Origin: Lunatibacter sp035460985
GTDB lineage: Bacteria; Bacteroidota; Bacteroidia; Cytophagales; Cyclobacteriaceae
Length of the DNA stretch: 9,716 nt
Assembly: GCA_035460985.1 (NCBI GenBank)
Contig: DATHWC010000304.1
Span: forward strand, 1 to 9,716
Direction of reading: 5' to 3'
The translations under genes were made by a program, and so were the position numbers. This document shows, piece by piece, positions 1 to 7,483 of the stretch (its first letter is position 1; each line of letters starts with the position of its first letter). The notes under the pieces were generated by a model, which was not told the DNA's origin, ran no database searches, and worked only from the letters and a program-made list of their open reading frames with translations.

Positions 1-981
1 TAGTCGTTGAATACTTCTGACATTGTTGCTTTTTCCCGACGACCTTACAAATTTGGGTAATGGGGGTTGATAGGTTTCCTCAAGTGCATACCGTACGGAG
101 TCTTCAAAATTCATATAGTCGATTTTCTTTTCCCGAAACTCCAATTCCGGAGAAACAGTCATAGTATGCCTCAAACTTTCTACCAGAGGCGACACCAACT
201 GTGCCGGGCTTTCTCCGAAAAAACCAACCCAAAGTTTCGAAAATCCGGGTGAGAAAAATGGAACGGAAAAAATTACGCGCTTTTTTTTCAATACCTTGGC
301 TGTCTGAATCAGCATTTCCTTGTAAGACATCACCTCCGGACTTCCTATTTCTATGGCCTTACCATATACGTTGGGGTTGGCTATACAGGAATTTAGTATA
401 TCCAATGTGTCTTTTAGGGAAATGGGCTGCGTCTTCGATTCAGTCCACTTAGGACACATCAAAATCGGCAATTTCTTCACAAGGTTTTTGATCATATCAA
501 AGGAAGAACCTCCTGGCCCAACGATCACGCTAGCCCTAAGGGCCGTAAGTGCCGGAGTGCCTCCCGAAAGGGTTTCCTCCACTTCAAGTCTGCTTCGGAG
601 ATGAGTTGACCACTGTTCCGGTGTTCCCTCCTTAGGTAATATTCCACCAAGATAAATAATCTGTTCCACCCCGTTTTCAGATGCGGCCCGGACAAAATTA
701 TCTGCCAAAATCAGGTCGGTATCTTCAAAACTACCCTGATTTAGCCGGGTGGACGCACTCATGGAGTGAACAAGATAGATTGCAATATCCACTCCTTCGA
801 GTGCCTTTTGTGTGGAAGTGATAGAATAGAGTTCTACTTGGCGCCATGACACCTCAGGCGAAGGATTAGATGAGATTTCGTTGCGGCTGAGCCCAATGAT
901 ATTATAGGTATCTTTAAACCTGTCAATAAACCATTTGCCGATATATCCGGTTGCTCCGGCTATAGCTACTGTCTTTTTCAT
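1..981 (-). CDS. YbjT-like NAD(P)-binding SDR-family protein, partial (C-terminus beyond window)
   Basis: An open frame of 327 codons runs from ATG at 981 to the left edge without a stop, so the 3' end is missing. The N-terminus is a Rossmann fold with GATGYIG at residues 9-15 (GxxGxxG). YLVHSM follows at 69-74, then LRASVIVGPGGSSF from 148, then CPKWTESKTQPIS at 176-188. These blocks match the atypical SDR of E. coli YbjT (about 476 residues), whose C-terminal DUF2867-type region would lie outside the window. Family members are thought to bind NAD(P)H in the cytoplasm; substrates are mostly unknown. It is the last visible gene of the operon, 24 bases after the FAD oxidoreductase stop, and no clear Shine-Dalgarno site precedes the ATG. 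An NmrA/epimerase-type reductase of another subfamily is the alternative. The fold is near certain and the reaction is not known. Confidence 0.85.
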   Translation of the reverse strand, partial: MKKTVAIAGATGYIGKWFIDRFKDTYNIIGLSRNEISSNPSPEVSWRQVELYSITSTQKALEGVDIAIYLVHSMSASTRLNQGSFEDTDLILADNFVRAASENGVEQIIYLGGILPKEGTPEQWSTHLRSRLEVEETLSGGTPALTALRASVIVGPGGSSFDMIKNLVKKLPILMCPKWTESKTQPISLKDTLDILNSCIANPNVYGKAIEIGSPEVMSYKEMLIQTAKVLKKKRVIFSVPFFSPGFSKLWVGFFGESPAQLVSPLVESLRHTMTVSPELEFREKKIDYMNFEDSVRYALEETYQPPLPKFVRSSGKSNNVRSIQRL

Positions 982-1005
982 CAGGTGTTCGGTTAGAAAA
1001 GTACT

Positions 1006-2256
1006 CTATTTAACAAAAAGATCTTTGGCAATCACCGCTTCTGCCGCACTTCTACCTGATTGCATAGCCGCATTTATGGACCCATTTAGCAGGTGATCTC
1101 CTGCAAGAAAAAGATGGTCGTGCCACTCATGGTGGTGGGATGGTTTTGCATATTTGAGATCTCTAGTTATCGGAAGAGCGTCGTCAATTTTAAAACCCAT
1201 TATGAATTCAAAATGTTCTGCCTTGATCCCAGAAATAACTTCCAATTCCAAGGGAATAAGTTTTTCAAGCTTTTCGATACCTGATACGTCCTTAATTATC
1301 GAAACAGACAGTAATGCCCTTCCATTCGAAGAATATTCCTTGCTTACATCTGTCATGAAGACAAAATTATTGATCAAAAACGAATCATTAGGTACTAAGC
1401 TGATGATTGGCTGCGCTATAAACGAACGCTGCAAAGAAAAATAAAGGTTCGTTACCCCCTGGTAGGTAATAGGATCTTCGGTAATCCCGTCAACAATTCC
1501 CACCGGGGGTATGGTAAGAATAATATCATCCGCGGTAATGACGTCTCCTGACTCCAAGTGTATTTCGGTATGGGTAATCTTAGATACAGAGGTGTTGAAT
1601 CTAAACTGGGTGCTATGAAGCCTTGCGGCTAATTGCTTGGGAATTTCCATCATACCTCTGGCTGGAATTGCTGCATAGCCGATAGAAAACATCTTAAACA
1701 CAAATTCAAACATCCTCGATGAAGTTTGCAATTCCTCTTCCAAAAAGATTCCCGCAAAGAATGGTCTGAAAAATAATCGGATCATTTTCTCCGAAAAACC
1801 CCTCTTTTTCAGATATTCTGAAGTGGTCATTTCCGGAGCGGAGAAAATCTCTTCCTCATGCTTTCCCTTCAACTCCTTGGTTAACCGATAAATTTTTATT
1901 TTGTCAAAAACGTTACCAACCTTGGAAAAAGCCATGTTCAGAAATTGAGTCGGCCTCCGAAGTGGGTCATGAACGGCGACTATTTCTCCAGAATCAAAAA
2001 TCATAGCTCCCGGATGAAAGTGTTTCAGGTCTAATGCGTCAAAATCCAAATACCTCTGTGCCTCGGGATAAGACGTAAGTAACACCTGAAAGCCGTGATC
2101 AAGCAGATATCCATCCACAAGATCGGTTTTTATCCTTCCTCCTACCCGATCCTTACTTTCCAAAATTACGGGGAAATAGCCGGCTTTTTCCAACTCTATG
2201 GCGGCCACCAGCCCTGAAATGCCTGCGCCTATGATATAAATCTTTCGGTCTTTCAT
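1006..2256 (-). CDS. FAD-dependent oxidoreductase, amine oxidase / protoporphyrinogen-oxidase-like
   Basis: A 416-residue protein with a complete FAD-binding architecture. The N-terminal dinucleotide motif is IIGAGISG (residues 8-15), an acidic residue ends the second strand at E33, and the RVGGR block follows at 37-41, as in flavin amine oxidases, phytoene desaturases and protoporphyrinogen oxidases. Near the C-terminus LFLAGD (D387) and NGSINAAMQSGRSAA form the second flavin-contact block. No signal peptide or membrane helix is seen, so it should be cytosolic. The start at 2256 is supported by AAAGGGGA directly upstream, one of the better ribosome sites here, and by its position 10 bases after the helicase stop. 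Context gives no substrate: no carotenoid, haem or polyamine genes are visible nearby. The next gene is also a nucleotide-cofactor redox protein, so the two may act together, which is inference. Confidence 0.88.
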   Translation of the reverse strand: MKDRKIYIIGAGISGLVAAIELEKAGYFPVILESKDRVGGRIKTDLVDGYLLDHGFQVLLTSYPEAQRYLDFDALDLKHFHPGAMIFDSGEIVAVHDPLRRPTQFLNMAFSKVGNVFDKIKIYRLTKELKGKHEEEIFSAPEMTTSEYLKKRGFSEKMIRLFFRPFFAGIFLEEELQTSSRMFEFVFKMFSIGYAAIPARGMMEIPKQLAARLHSTQFRFNTSVSKITHTEIHLESGDVITADDIILTIPPVGIVDGITEDPITYQGVTNLYFSLQRSFIAQPIISLVPNDSFLINNFVFMTDVSKEYSSNGRALLSVSIIKDVSGIEKLEKLIPLELEVISGIKAEHFEFIMGFKIDDALPITRDLKYAKPSHHHEWHDHLFLAGDHLLNGSINAAMQSGRSAAEAVIAKDLFVK

Positions 2257-2266
2257 TCCCCTTTGT

Positions 2267-3712
2267 TTATTCTGTTATATTTTTTCGGTTTTTAAACTTA
2301 GATGATGTTTCATTCACTGATTCATTGTGGTCACCTGACTGAGCCTGCTTTGGGTCCTCCACGGAAGAAACTTGGCTCTTTCGAGGTGGAAATTTCCTGC
2401 TTTTAGGTTTCGACTCACTTTTTGATTCCTCGGTAAGGGTAATATTATCCGAATTATTCGAAGTTTGATTTTCCCTACTTGGCCTTCTTTTTTTGTCATT
2501 CTGGTTTCTGGGTCCCTTTTGCCCTTTACCTTTTCCCTTAAATGGGGACCTTTCTCCCCGACTTGACTCACCAGATAAAGAAGGACCATCTCCCAAGCCT
2601 GCGGGAAGCGGTAATTTTTCAATATCCAACCCGATCAGCCGTTCTATGTTGGAATACTTAAACCGGTCCTTATCATTGACCAAAGTGATGGCTGTACCCT
2701 GTTTTTGAGCTCGGGCAGTACGCCCTACCCGGTGTACATAATCCTCCGGATCATTGGGCGTATCGTAATTCACCACTAACTCGATATCTTCAACATCTAT
2801 GCCACGCGAAAGTATATCAGTGGCTACCAATATTTTTATCTTTTTACTTTTAAAGGCAGACATGATTTTCTCCCGTTCCGTTTGGTCTAAATCTGCGTGG
2901 AAAGCCTCTACATCAAATTTTCCCCGGAGGGTTTTATAAAGTGATTTCACCTTGTCTTTGGTGGAGCAGAAAATAATCACTGCTTCATAATCTTTTTGTC
3001 CTAAAATATGCAACATCAGGCTTTCCTTCTGTTGGTCATATGCCATATAAACATATTGCGAAACTCCCTTGGCGGTTTTGCCTAACGCAATGGATATTTC
3101 CTCAGGGTCTTTTAGGATCTGTTGCGAAAACTTCCTGATTTTTGCAGGCATGGTTGCTGAAAAAAGTAAGGTTTGACGTTTCGTAGGCAGGTAGTTGATA
3201 ATGGTCAGAATGTCCTCCGAAAAACCCATATCCATCATCCTGTCTGCTTCATCCAAAATAAGGTACTTCAGGGTATCCAGCTTGATCTTGCCTCCCTGGA
3301 GCAAAGCTATCAGCCTACCCGGGGTTGCAACTACAATCTCCGCCCCCATTTCCAGGGCCTTTTTCTGCTGCTCCCAAGTATTGCCGTCCCCTCCTCCATA
3401 TATCGGAATGGAACTGATCCCTAGAAAATAAGCCAACCCTTGTATCTGCTGGTCAATTTGAATGGCCAGTTCCCGTGTCGGCGCCAAAATCAACACATTT
3501 ACTCCGGGGCTATTTCCGGTTACTATATGGTGCAAAATGGGAAGAATAAATGCGGCCGTTTTACCTGTGCCCGTCTGGGCAGTTGCAATCAGGTCTTTAC
3601 CAGCCAAAATAACAGGTATGGCCTGTTCTTGTATCGGAGTGGGGTTTTCAAACCCCATGGCGTCCAGCCCCTCTTGAAGCGGGGCAACTAAATTAAAATC
3701 ACTAAAACTCAA
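2267..3712 (-). CDS. DEAD-box ATP-dependent RNA helicase, RhlE type (TTG start)
   Basis: An ATP-dependent RNA helicase with all expected motifs. Counting from the proposed start: FSDF near the N-terminus, Q motif GFENPTPIQ (20-28), Walker A AQTGTGKT (45-52), PTRELA (78-83), TPGR (130-133), DEAD (154-157), SAT (185-187), IIFCSTK, ATDILSRGID (297-306) and HRVGRTAR (327-334). A basic, low-complexity tail rich in K, R, S and N fills about residues 385-481 and probably binds RNA. Such proteins act in ribosome assembly, RNA decay and cold adaptation. The frame is open back to 3898, but that extension lies inside the DoxX-like gene and looks unlike a helicase. The family's usual N-terminus begins at this TTG, 11 bases after the upstream stop, and the next Met (residue 19) is in the Q motif. 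The product is 481 residues. Confidence 0.93.
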   Translation of the reverse strand: MSFSDFNLVAPLQEGLDAMGFENPTPIQEQAIPVILAGKDLIATAQTGTGKTAAFILPILHHIVTGNSPGVNVLILAPTRELAIQIDQQIQGLAYFLGISSIPIYGGGDGNTWEQQKKALEMGAEIVVATPGRLIALLQGGKIKLDTLKYLILDEADRMMDMGFSEDILTIINYLPTKRQTLLFSATMPAKIRKFSQQILKDPEEISIALGKTAKGVSQYVYMAYDQQKESLMLHILGQKDYEAVIIFCSTKDKVKSLYKTLRGKFDVEAFHADLDQTEREKIMSAFKSKKIKILVATDILSRGIDVEDIELVVNYDTPNDPEDYVHRVGRTARAQKQGTAITLVNDKDRFKYSNIERLIGLDIEKLPLPAGLGDGPSLSGESSRGERSPFKGKGKGQKGPRNQNDKKRRPSRENQTSNNSDNITLTEESKSESKPKSRKFPPRKSQVSSVEDPKQAQSGDHNESVNETSSKFKNRKNITE

Positions 3713-3723
3713 TGTATTTGTAT

Positions 3724-4068
3724 TTAAAGGTAAATATATGCCCAGGCAATCAGCACCAATTGAAAAGGCAGTCTCAGAAATAACAACCATTTTGGAATTC
3801 GGTTGTTTTTTTGCTGATACATGTACAGGTTGGCTGGGAAAACTGCAAACAATAATATAATAATCCCGAAGGCCGAAGCACTTCGTGTATGGTCCCATAA
3901 CAAACCTAGACCTAAAATAATCTCAAAAAAACCAACTATTCGGTTAATTATTTTAGGAAATGGAATATATGGGGGAATAATCCGAAGGTAAATTTTGGGT
4001 TTTATAAAATGCATTATCCCTGCACCAATATAAAGGACTGACATAAGAAGCAGGAAAGCCTTATCCAT
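3724..4068 (-). CDS. DoxX-like small integral membrane protein
   Basis: A 114-residue hydrophobic protein with about four membrane helices: roughly 4-20, 43-60, 65-83 and 93-113. The pattern GIMHFIKPKIYL near the start, GLGLLWDHTR in the middle and the signature FAVFPANLYM (about 74-83) fits the DoxX/DoxD-like membrane family. Members lie in the cytoplasmic membrane. Some are linked to thiosulfate:quinone oxidation or redox stress, but most have no assigned reaction. It is the first gene of the operon, with the helicase start 11 bases beyond its TAA. A Bacteroidetes-type promoter candidate lies about 35-65 bases upstream. Other DoxX-type domains occur fused or next to NAD(P)-binding SDR proteins, which makes the YbjT-like gene in the same operon a reasonable partner; this is inference. 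Confidence 0.85.
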   Translation of the reverse strand: MDKAFLLLMSVLYIGAGIMHFIKPKIYLRIIPPYIPFPKIINRIVGFFEIILGLGLLWDHTRSASAFGIIILLFAVFPANLYMYQQKNNRIPKWLLFLRLPFQLVLIAWAYIYL

Positions 4069-4101
4069 AAAATTCCCAGGCCGATTCTAATTTTGGTTTA
4101 T

Positions 4102-4133
4102 TAAAATTAAGGTTTAGAGGCGGAATAACAAAA
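4102..4133 (-). promoter_or_regulatory. candidate Bacteroidetes-type promoter of the DoxX-helicase-oxidoreductase operon
   Basis: Read on the minus strand, TTTTG (4133-4129) is followed after exactly 19 bases by TAATTTTA (4109-4102). This matches the Bacteroidetes primary-sigma consensus TTTG-N19-TAnnTTTG at all but the last position of the -7 box. It lies about 34 bases upstream of the DoxX-like start codon, as expected for a short leader. AT-rich DNA gives such matches by chance, so the call rests on position and spacing. Confidence 0.4.
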
Positions 4134-4503
4134 TTTAAATTAAAACTTTTGGAAAGTTCATCGGTCTTTGAAGATTTTTATTCCAATGTTCACCCCTTAA
4201 CATCGTACTTTTGATATATTCGAGAATTTAAAAGCTCGGATTAAGAATGTTCGGATTATTGCAATAAGTACCAAATCAGAAGATGGATAAGACAAAAAAT
4301 AAGAGATCGCCGATTCAACAGTTGGATTAGAAATTACGTTCGACATGATTAGCAGACTTTCTCCAAATTGTAAGTTCAAAAATCGCACCCATACAAATAA
4401 GATTGGTTGTTTAGTTCGCGAAGCCATTTCGGCAACTAACTTACCGGTGATTTTAATCTTTAATTCGTGCTAAGTTCGGTTTAAAACATGATCAAATAAA
4501 GAT
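4134..4503. other. AT-rich intergenic stretch between divergent genes, no convincing gene
   Basis: The space between the divergently transcribed DoxX-like gene and the 535-residue protein must hold promoters for both. A 76-codon minus-strand frame at 4197-4427 is hydrophobic, has no recognisable motif and no good ribosome site. The plus strand over the same bases shows two stretches of ordinary-looking codons split by TAA twice around 4290-4305, also unrecognisable. Either could be a worn remnant, but neither supports a gene call. No good TTTG/TAnnTTTG pair was found for the plus-strand gene. Confidence 0.4.
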
Positions 4504-6111
4504 ATGAGAAGTAAAAAAATCGTAATTATTGCGGTCTTTGGTCTATTAACGGTTTTTGTTACGGTTGCAGTTTTGACTTTACAAGTGAAAACCCAAGTAA
4601 AAGAACTCTTTAAGCTGAATAAAAAATTGCAAAAGGAAGGCTATTACATGGCTGATTTTGAGTTCAGAATGTTGGGATTTTCATACCTGCTGGATAAAGG
4701 AAAATATTACGAAGCAATAAATTCTTTATCCAAATATTATGCTAAATTAAAGAAAAGGGATGGATTAATAAAAATTCCAGATTTCAACAGTAAACAGGAA
4801 GAAATAGATTTTTTTCTAAATCTACAAAATCCTGATACAGGAGCATTTGTTGATGAGTCTGCCCCTTATTGTATTTATTGGGAGATTTCGCAAAACATAA
4901 TTAATCATCTGGAAGCATTGTCTGATTCAACAACTGCTCCTTTGCAACTCAAATATCCTTTAAAATTCCTGGATGATATTAATACTTCCGAGAAACTCAC
5001 ATCCTTCCTAAACGATATCTCCTATGTAGGCTGGATTGCTTCTAAATTTCCCCAAACTTCCTTTCATTTTGCCCGCAACATATTAGATTGTTCAATTGAT
5101 GGCAATACGCTTGAAAGAAACAATTTGTACAATTTTTCGCCCGAATGGAAACATGCCATGTTAACGTGGATGTATGATTTTCAGGACAGTACAAGCGGGA
5201 TGTGGGGGCCAAAAAACAAAAAAACAGGTAAGTTACTTAAATATGACCTAAATAATACAGCCTCAATTTTAAAAGCATATCGGGATAATGACGGGAATGA
5301 TTTATACGAGGAATTTCCCTTACAATATACTGAAAAACTATTTTCATCTGCTATGAGAATCCTTACAGAACCATATCCCGCAGATGAAGAAGCATTAGAT
5401 GAAATTCATGAATGGAATCTAAAAAAAGTGAAAGGGTTTAACATGATTCTTCGGTATCTGTGGAACGATGCATCAAAACAGGATAAGCAGATTATAGAGA
5501 ATTTATTGGAGGATTTTATAAAAATGAGTTTTGTTAAATACTATGTAAAATCAGAAGGAGCATTTAGCTACTATCCCCATGCAAAACATGCATCGGCGGA
5601 TGGATTTTCAAATATAATTTTTGAAAACATAGGAGCATTTTCCTATACAAAACAAAAGAAACTGTTCGGCGATTCCGTTGATTCGATTCAAAGTCTTGGA
5701 AATACAACAATTGAAAACCTTCAGCCACTTCTTCAGAAAATATCGGAAGGCGATATGAAAATTAATTCAATCCGATTCTACAAGACAAAACCCGATATTA
5801 GTAAGTTAACAGAAAATGTTTGGGCTGTATACTATCCAAATAAAACAGATGTTTTGGATGTTACGGAGTTAGTCCCCAATCTAATCGCATGGGCTGATTC
5901 TACCGCAGTTTCAATCGGCAATTGGACATCTGTAGAAGAGAAAAAAAGAGAACTGGAAAGTTTAAATATCAAAAAGCCAATAAGTTTTCGGGAAAATATT
6001 GTTGAAAGTTTGCTTGAAGGGGAAGAGGATGTGTATTGTATTGGATTTAATTTTCTTCAAATTCCGAAATTTGTAATAAAATGCAATTCAAATCAACTCA
6101 TTGGTTCTTGA
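4504..6111 (+). CDS. membrane-anchored or exported protein of unknown function, possible alpha/alpha-toroid fold
   Basis: A 535-residue protein that I do not recognise by name. Residues 6-28 form one strong hydrophobic helix after a basic start (MRSKK), either an uncleaved signal anchor or a signal peptide, so the rest should face the periplasm. Three similar segments follow at roughly 120-residue spacing: FFLNLQNPDTGAF (103-115), WMYDFQDSTSGMWG (222-235) and KSEGAFSYYP (349-358). The aromatic-x-QN/QD-x-TG-aromatic pattern resembles turns of alpha/alpha-toroid proteins such as terpene cyclases and six-hairpin enzymes. No DxDD motif or clear catalytic cluster is seen, so no enzyme is claimed. 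The C-terminal 130 residues look separate. Codons are markedly more A/T-ended than in the minus-strand operon, consistent with transfer or weak selection. The leader is A-rich without a Shine-Dalgarno site. A small membrane protein ORF follows 96 bases downstream. Confidence 0.8.
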   Translation: MRSKKIVIIAVFGLLTVFVTVAVLTLQVKTQVKELFKLNKKLQKEGYYMADFEFRMLGFSYLLDKGKYYEAINSLSKYYAKLKKRDGLIKIPDFNSKQEEIDFFLNLQNPDTGAFVDESAPYCIYWEISQNIINHLEALSDSTTAPLQLKYPLKFLDDINTSEKLTSFLNDISYVGWIASKFPQTSFHFARNILDCSIDGNTLERNNLYNFSPEWKHAMLTWMYDFQDSTSGMWGPKNKKTGKLLKYDLNNTASILKAYRDNDGNDLYEEFPLQYTEKLFSSAMRILTEPYPADEEALDEIHEWNLKKVKGFNMILRYLWNDASKQDKQIIENLLEDFIKMSFVKYYVKSEGAFSYYPHAKHASADGFSNIIFENIGAFSYTKQKKLFGDSVDSIQSLGNTTIENLQPLLQKISEGDMKINSIRFYKTKPDISKLTENVWAVYYPNKTDVLDVTELVPNLIAWADSTAVSIGNWTSVEEKKRELESLNIKKPISFRENIVESLLEGEEDVYCIGFNFLQIPKFVIKCNSNQLIGS

Positions 6112-6199
6112 TTAAATGAAGAAGTGAACTAAAAAATCCAGAAGGAATGATAGACTTTAATACTGCAAACACTGCCATACCTGAGCGAGAGTCTTTGGT

Positions 6200-6217
6200 A
6201 AAAATACATGTATTTTT
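6200..6217. promoter_or_regulatory. 18-base perfect palindrome over the small ORF start
   Basis: AAAAATACATGTATTTTT reads identically on both strands. It could be an operator for a dimeric regulator, or in RNA a hairpin hiding the ATG at 6208. The run of T after it could also end transcription from the upstream gene, although a stem with so little G/C would be weak. No regulator gene is visible in the window. Confidence 0.35.
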
Positions 6218-6375
6218 TAGTAATATTTCAATTAATTCTGGACTCTGGCACTTTTTTGTACCAAGCATTTGGAATAGGCATTTGTATTTTGGCAATCCCT
6301 ATTCTTGTATGGGGGCTGCTTTTCAATTTCATTAGGATTGGGATTGAAATTAAATCAGCCAAAATAAGGCAATGA
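6208..6375 (+). CDS. small integral membrane protein (55 residues), unknown function
   Basis: A short frame from ATG at 6208 to TGA at 6373-6375. The product starts MYFLVIFQLI, has a strong hydrophobic span ICILAIPILVWGLLFNFI at about 25-42, and ends in a basic tail (EIKSAKIRQ). The first 12 residues are also hydrophobic, so it has one or two membrane helices, probably with the positive tail inside. The composition is that of a real membrane protein, but length alone gives little proof. A stop at 6199-6201 in the same frame fixes the ATG as the only good start. It lies 96 bases after the 535-residue gene and could be co-transcribed with it. The start codon sits in the middle of an 18-base palindrome and no Shine-Dalgarno site precedes it, both of which weaken the call. 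Confidence 0.5.
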   Translation: MYFLVIFQLILDSGTFLYQAFGIGICILAIPILVWGLLFNFIRIGIEIKSAKIRQ

Positions 6376-6413
6376 CACTATTAATCGAAAAATTATAATA
6401 CGTATTCCGCCAG

Positions 6414-6457
6414 GTATTCATGAAAACACCCCAATTTTATCAATGTACTCATGAAAA
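6414..6457 (+). repeat. pair of 13-base near-identical direct repeats
   Basis: GTATTCATGAAAA (6414-6426) and GTACTCATGAAAA (6445-6457) differ at one base. Their starts are 31 bases apart, close to three helical turns. They lie in the short non-coding stretch between the small membrane ORF and the hydrolase terminator. They might be paired protein sites or chance in AT-rich DNA. Confidence 0.3.
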
Positions 6458-6510
6458 GTACAAACTACCGGACAAAGGAATTTCAGATATCAACTACGGT
6501 CCGTTAAACA

Positions 6511-6550
6511 ATAAAAAAAGAAGCCATCTAATATCAAAAAGATGGCTCCC
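6511..6550 (-). terminator. intrinsic terminator of the EEP-family hydrolase gene
   Basis: On the minus strand, just after the hydrolase stop at 6563, AGCCATCT (6547-6540) and AGATGGCT (6529-6522) form a perfect 8-base stem around a 10-base loop. TTCTTTTTTTAT follows directly. There is no T tract on the plus-strand side, so it ends minus-strand transcription only. Confidence 0.85.
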
Positions 6551-6562
6551 GATCAAATTACC

Positions 6563-7411
6563 CTATTTCACAAACTTAACATCCGCAACAACCGGCATAT
6601 GGTCAGAAGGATATCGTTGGTCCTTGGCATCGGTTAAGACTGCGTATTTTAACACTTCAAAATGGTCACTTACAAAAACGTAATCAATACGGTTTTTCAA
6701 CGGCGCGGTAAAACGGAACCCCGTTGAGGTACCGACAGGCCCGTAAGGGGGAAGTTTGGTTACGTAGTAACTATCATTGAGAAGCTCCGACATTGCTTTT
6801 ATTTGCTCGGTTTCCGGAAGCGAATTGAAATCACCTGTGCATATTACCGGGGCATCCTTTGCTATTTCAGTGATTTTTTTCACCATCAATTTTCCGGATT
6901 CCTGCCGGGCAACGACACCTTGGTGGTCAAAATGGGCATTGAAAACAAAGAATTCAATATTGGATATCTTATCTTTGAATTTCCCCCAAGAAGCGATTCG
7001 GTTACAGCAGGTGGCATCCCATCCCAATCCCGGTTTGTCAGGGGTTTCGCTTAACCAGAAATTACCGGAATCAATCAACTCAAACTTATTGGTATTAAAG
7101 ACAATTGCAGAATGTTCGCCAGCCTCCTTGCCGTCATCCCTGCCCGCACCAATGTATGCGAATCCCGGAATTTCGATTAGAGCCTTAACTTGGTGGATAA
7201 ATCCCTCTTGAGTGCCGATAATATCAAAATCATGGTATTGAATCAAGGCTTTGACGTTTTCCTTCCGGTTTGGCCAGGCATTTAGGCTGTCACTGGCGGT
7301 ATCCATGCGGAGGTTATAGCTGGCGACTTTAAAGGCTTGATCATTACCTTGCTGTGCAAAGGAAGCCGAGAAGAAAAAACAAGTGAAAATAAATAGATGT
7401 AATGCTTTCAT
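6563..7411 (-). CDS. secreted endonuclease/exonuclease/phosphatase (EEP) family hydrolase
   Basis: A complete EEP-fold metal-dependent phosphodiesterase or phosphatase. I take the start at 7411, not the in-frame ATG at 7468, because MKALHLFIFTCFFFSASFA is a clear signal peptide with likely cleavage after A19, and the extension crosses a hairpin. The product is 282 residues. Motifs in order: SYNLR (N33), TQEG (E69, metal ligand), NAH (N158, H160), GDFN (D194, N196), RIDYVFV (D243) and PSDHMP (D270, H271, general base). All expected catalytic residues are present, so it should be active on a phosphoester outside the cytoplasm. Substrate is unknown. This branch is often found near SusC/SusD systems in Bacteroidota, and a broken SusD-like gene lies 72 bases upstream in the same direction. 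It has its own terminator downstream. Confidence 0.92.
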   Translation of the reverse strand: MKALHLFIFTCFFFSASFAQQGNDQAFKVASYNLRMDTASDSLNAWPNRKENVKALIQYHDFDIIGTQEGFIHQVKALIEIPGFAYIGAGRDDGKEAGEHSAIVFNTNKFELIDSGNFWLSETPDKPGLGWDATCCNRIASWGKFKDKISNIEFFVFNAHFDHQGVVARQESGKLMVKKITEIAKDAPVICTGDFNSLPETEQIKAMSELLNDSYYVTKLPPYGPVGTSTGFRFTAPLKNRIDYVFVSDHFEVLKYAVLTDAKDQRYPSDHMPVVADVKFVK

Positions 7412-7431
7412 GGTTATTTGTTTAACATAAA

Positions 7432-7460
7432 GCAGCAGTGTCCCGGAGGAATACTGCTGC
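7432..7460 (-). promoter_or_regulatory. intercistronic hairpin between SusD remnant and EEP hydrolase
   Basis: GCAGCAGT and ACTGCTGC form a perfect 8-base G/C-rich stem around 13 bases, with further pairing possible inside the loop (TCC with GGA). It lies after the SusD-like stop and 20 bases upstream of the hydrolase ATG at 7411. The downstream T tract is weak (TTTATGTT), so an RNA-processing or stability element fits at least as well as a terminator. Confidence 0.5.
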
Positions 7461-7483
7461 ATTGACATATTTTTTATGCTGTT

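Noticed and set aside
67..604. Three plus-strand frames within the first 600 bases
   Set aside because: They are shadows of the minus-strand YbjT-like gene, whose Rossmann and family motifs are clear.
3713..3898. 62-residue N-terminal extension of the helicase frame
   Set aside because: It lies within the DoxX-like gene on the same strand in another frame, and its sequence is unlike any helicase N-terminus.
4197..4427. 76-codon minus-strand frame, hydrophobic
   Set aside because: No family motif, no ribosome site, isolated, and lies in AT-rich DNA where such frames arise by chance. The opposite strand gives equally unrecognisable readings.
6098..6335. Overlapping 65-codon minus-strand and 62-codon plus-strand (6147) frames
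   Set aside because: They overlap each other and the end of the 535-residue gene, and neither product resembles a known protein. The plus-strand frame has AGAAGGA too close to its ATG for normal use. The different-frame ORF at 6208 has far better membrane-protein character.
7412..7468. 19-residue extension of the EEP hydrolase to the ATG at 7468
   Set aside because: It would bury the signal peptide behind a non-signal-like stretch, and it translates through the intercistronic hairpin.
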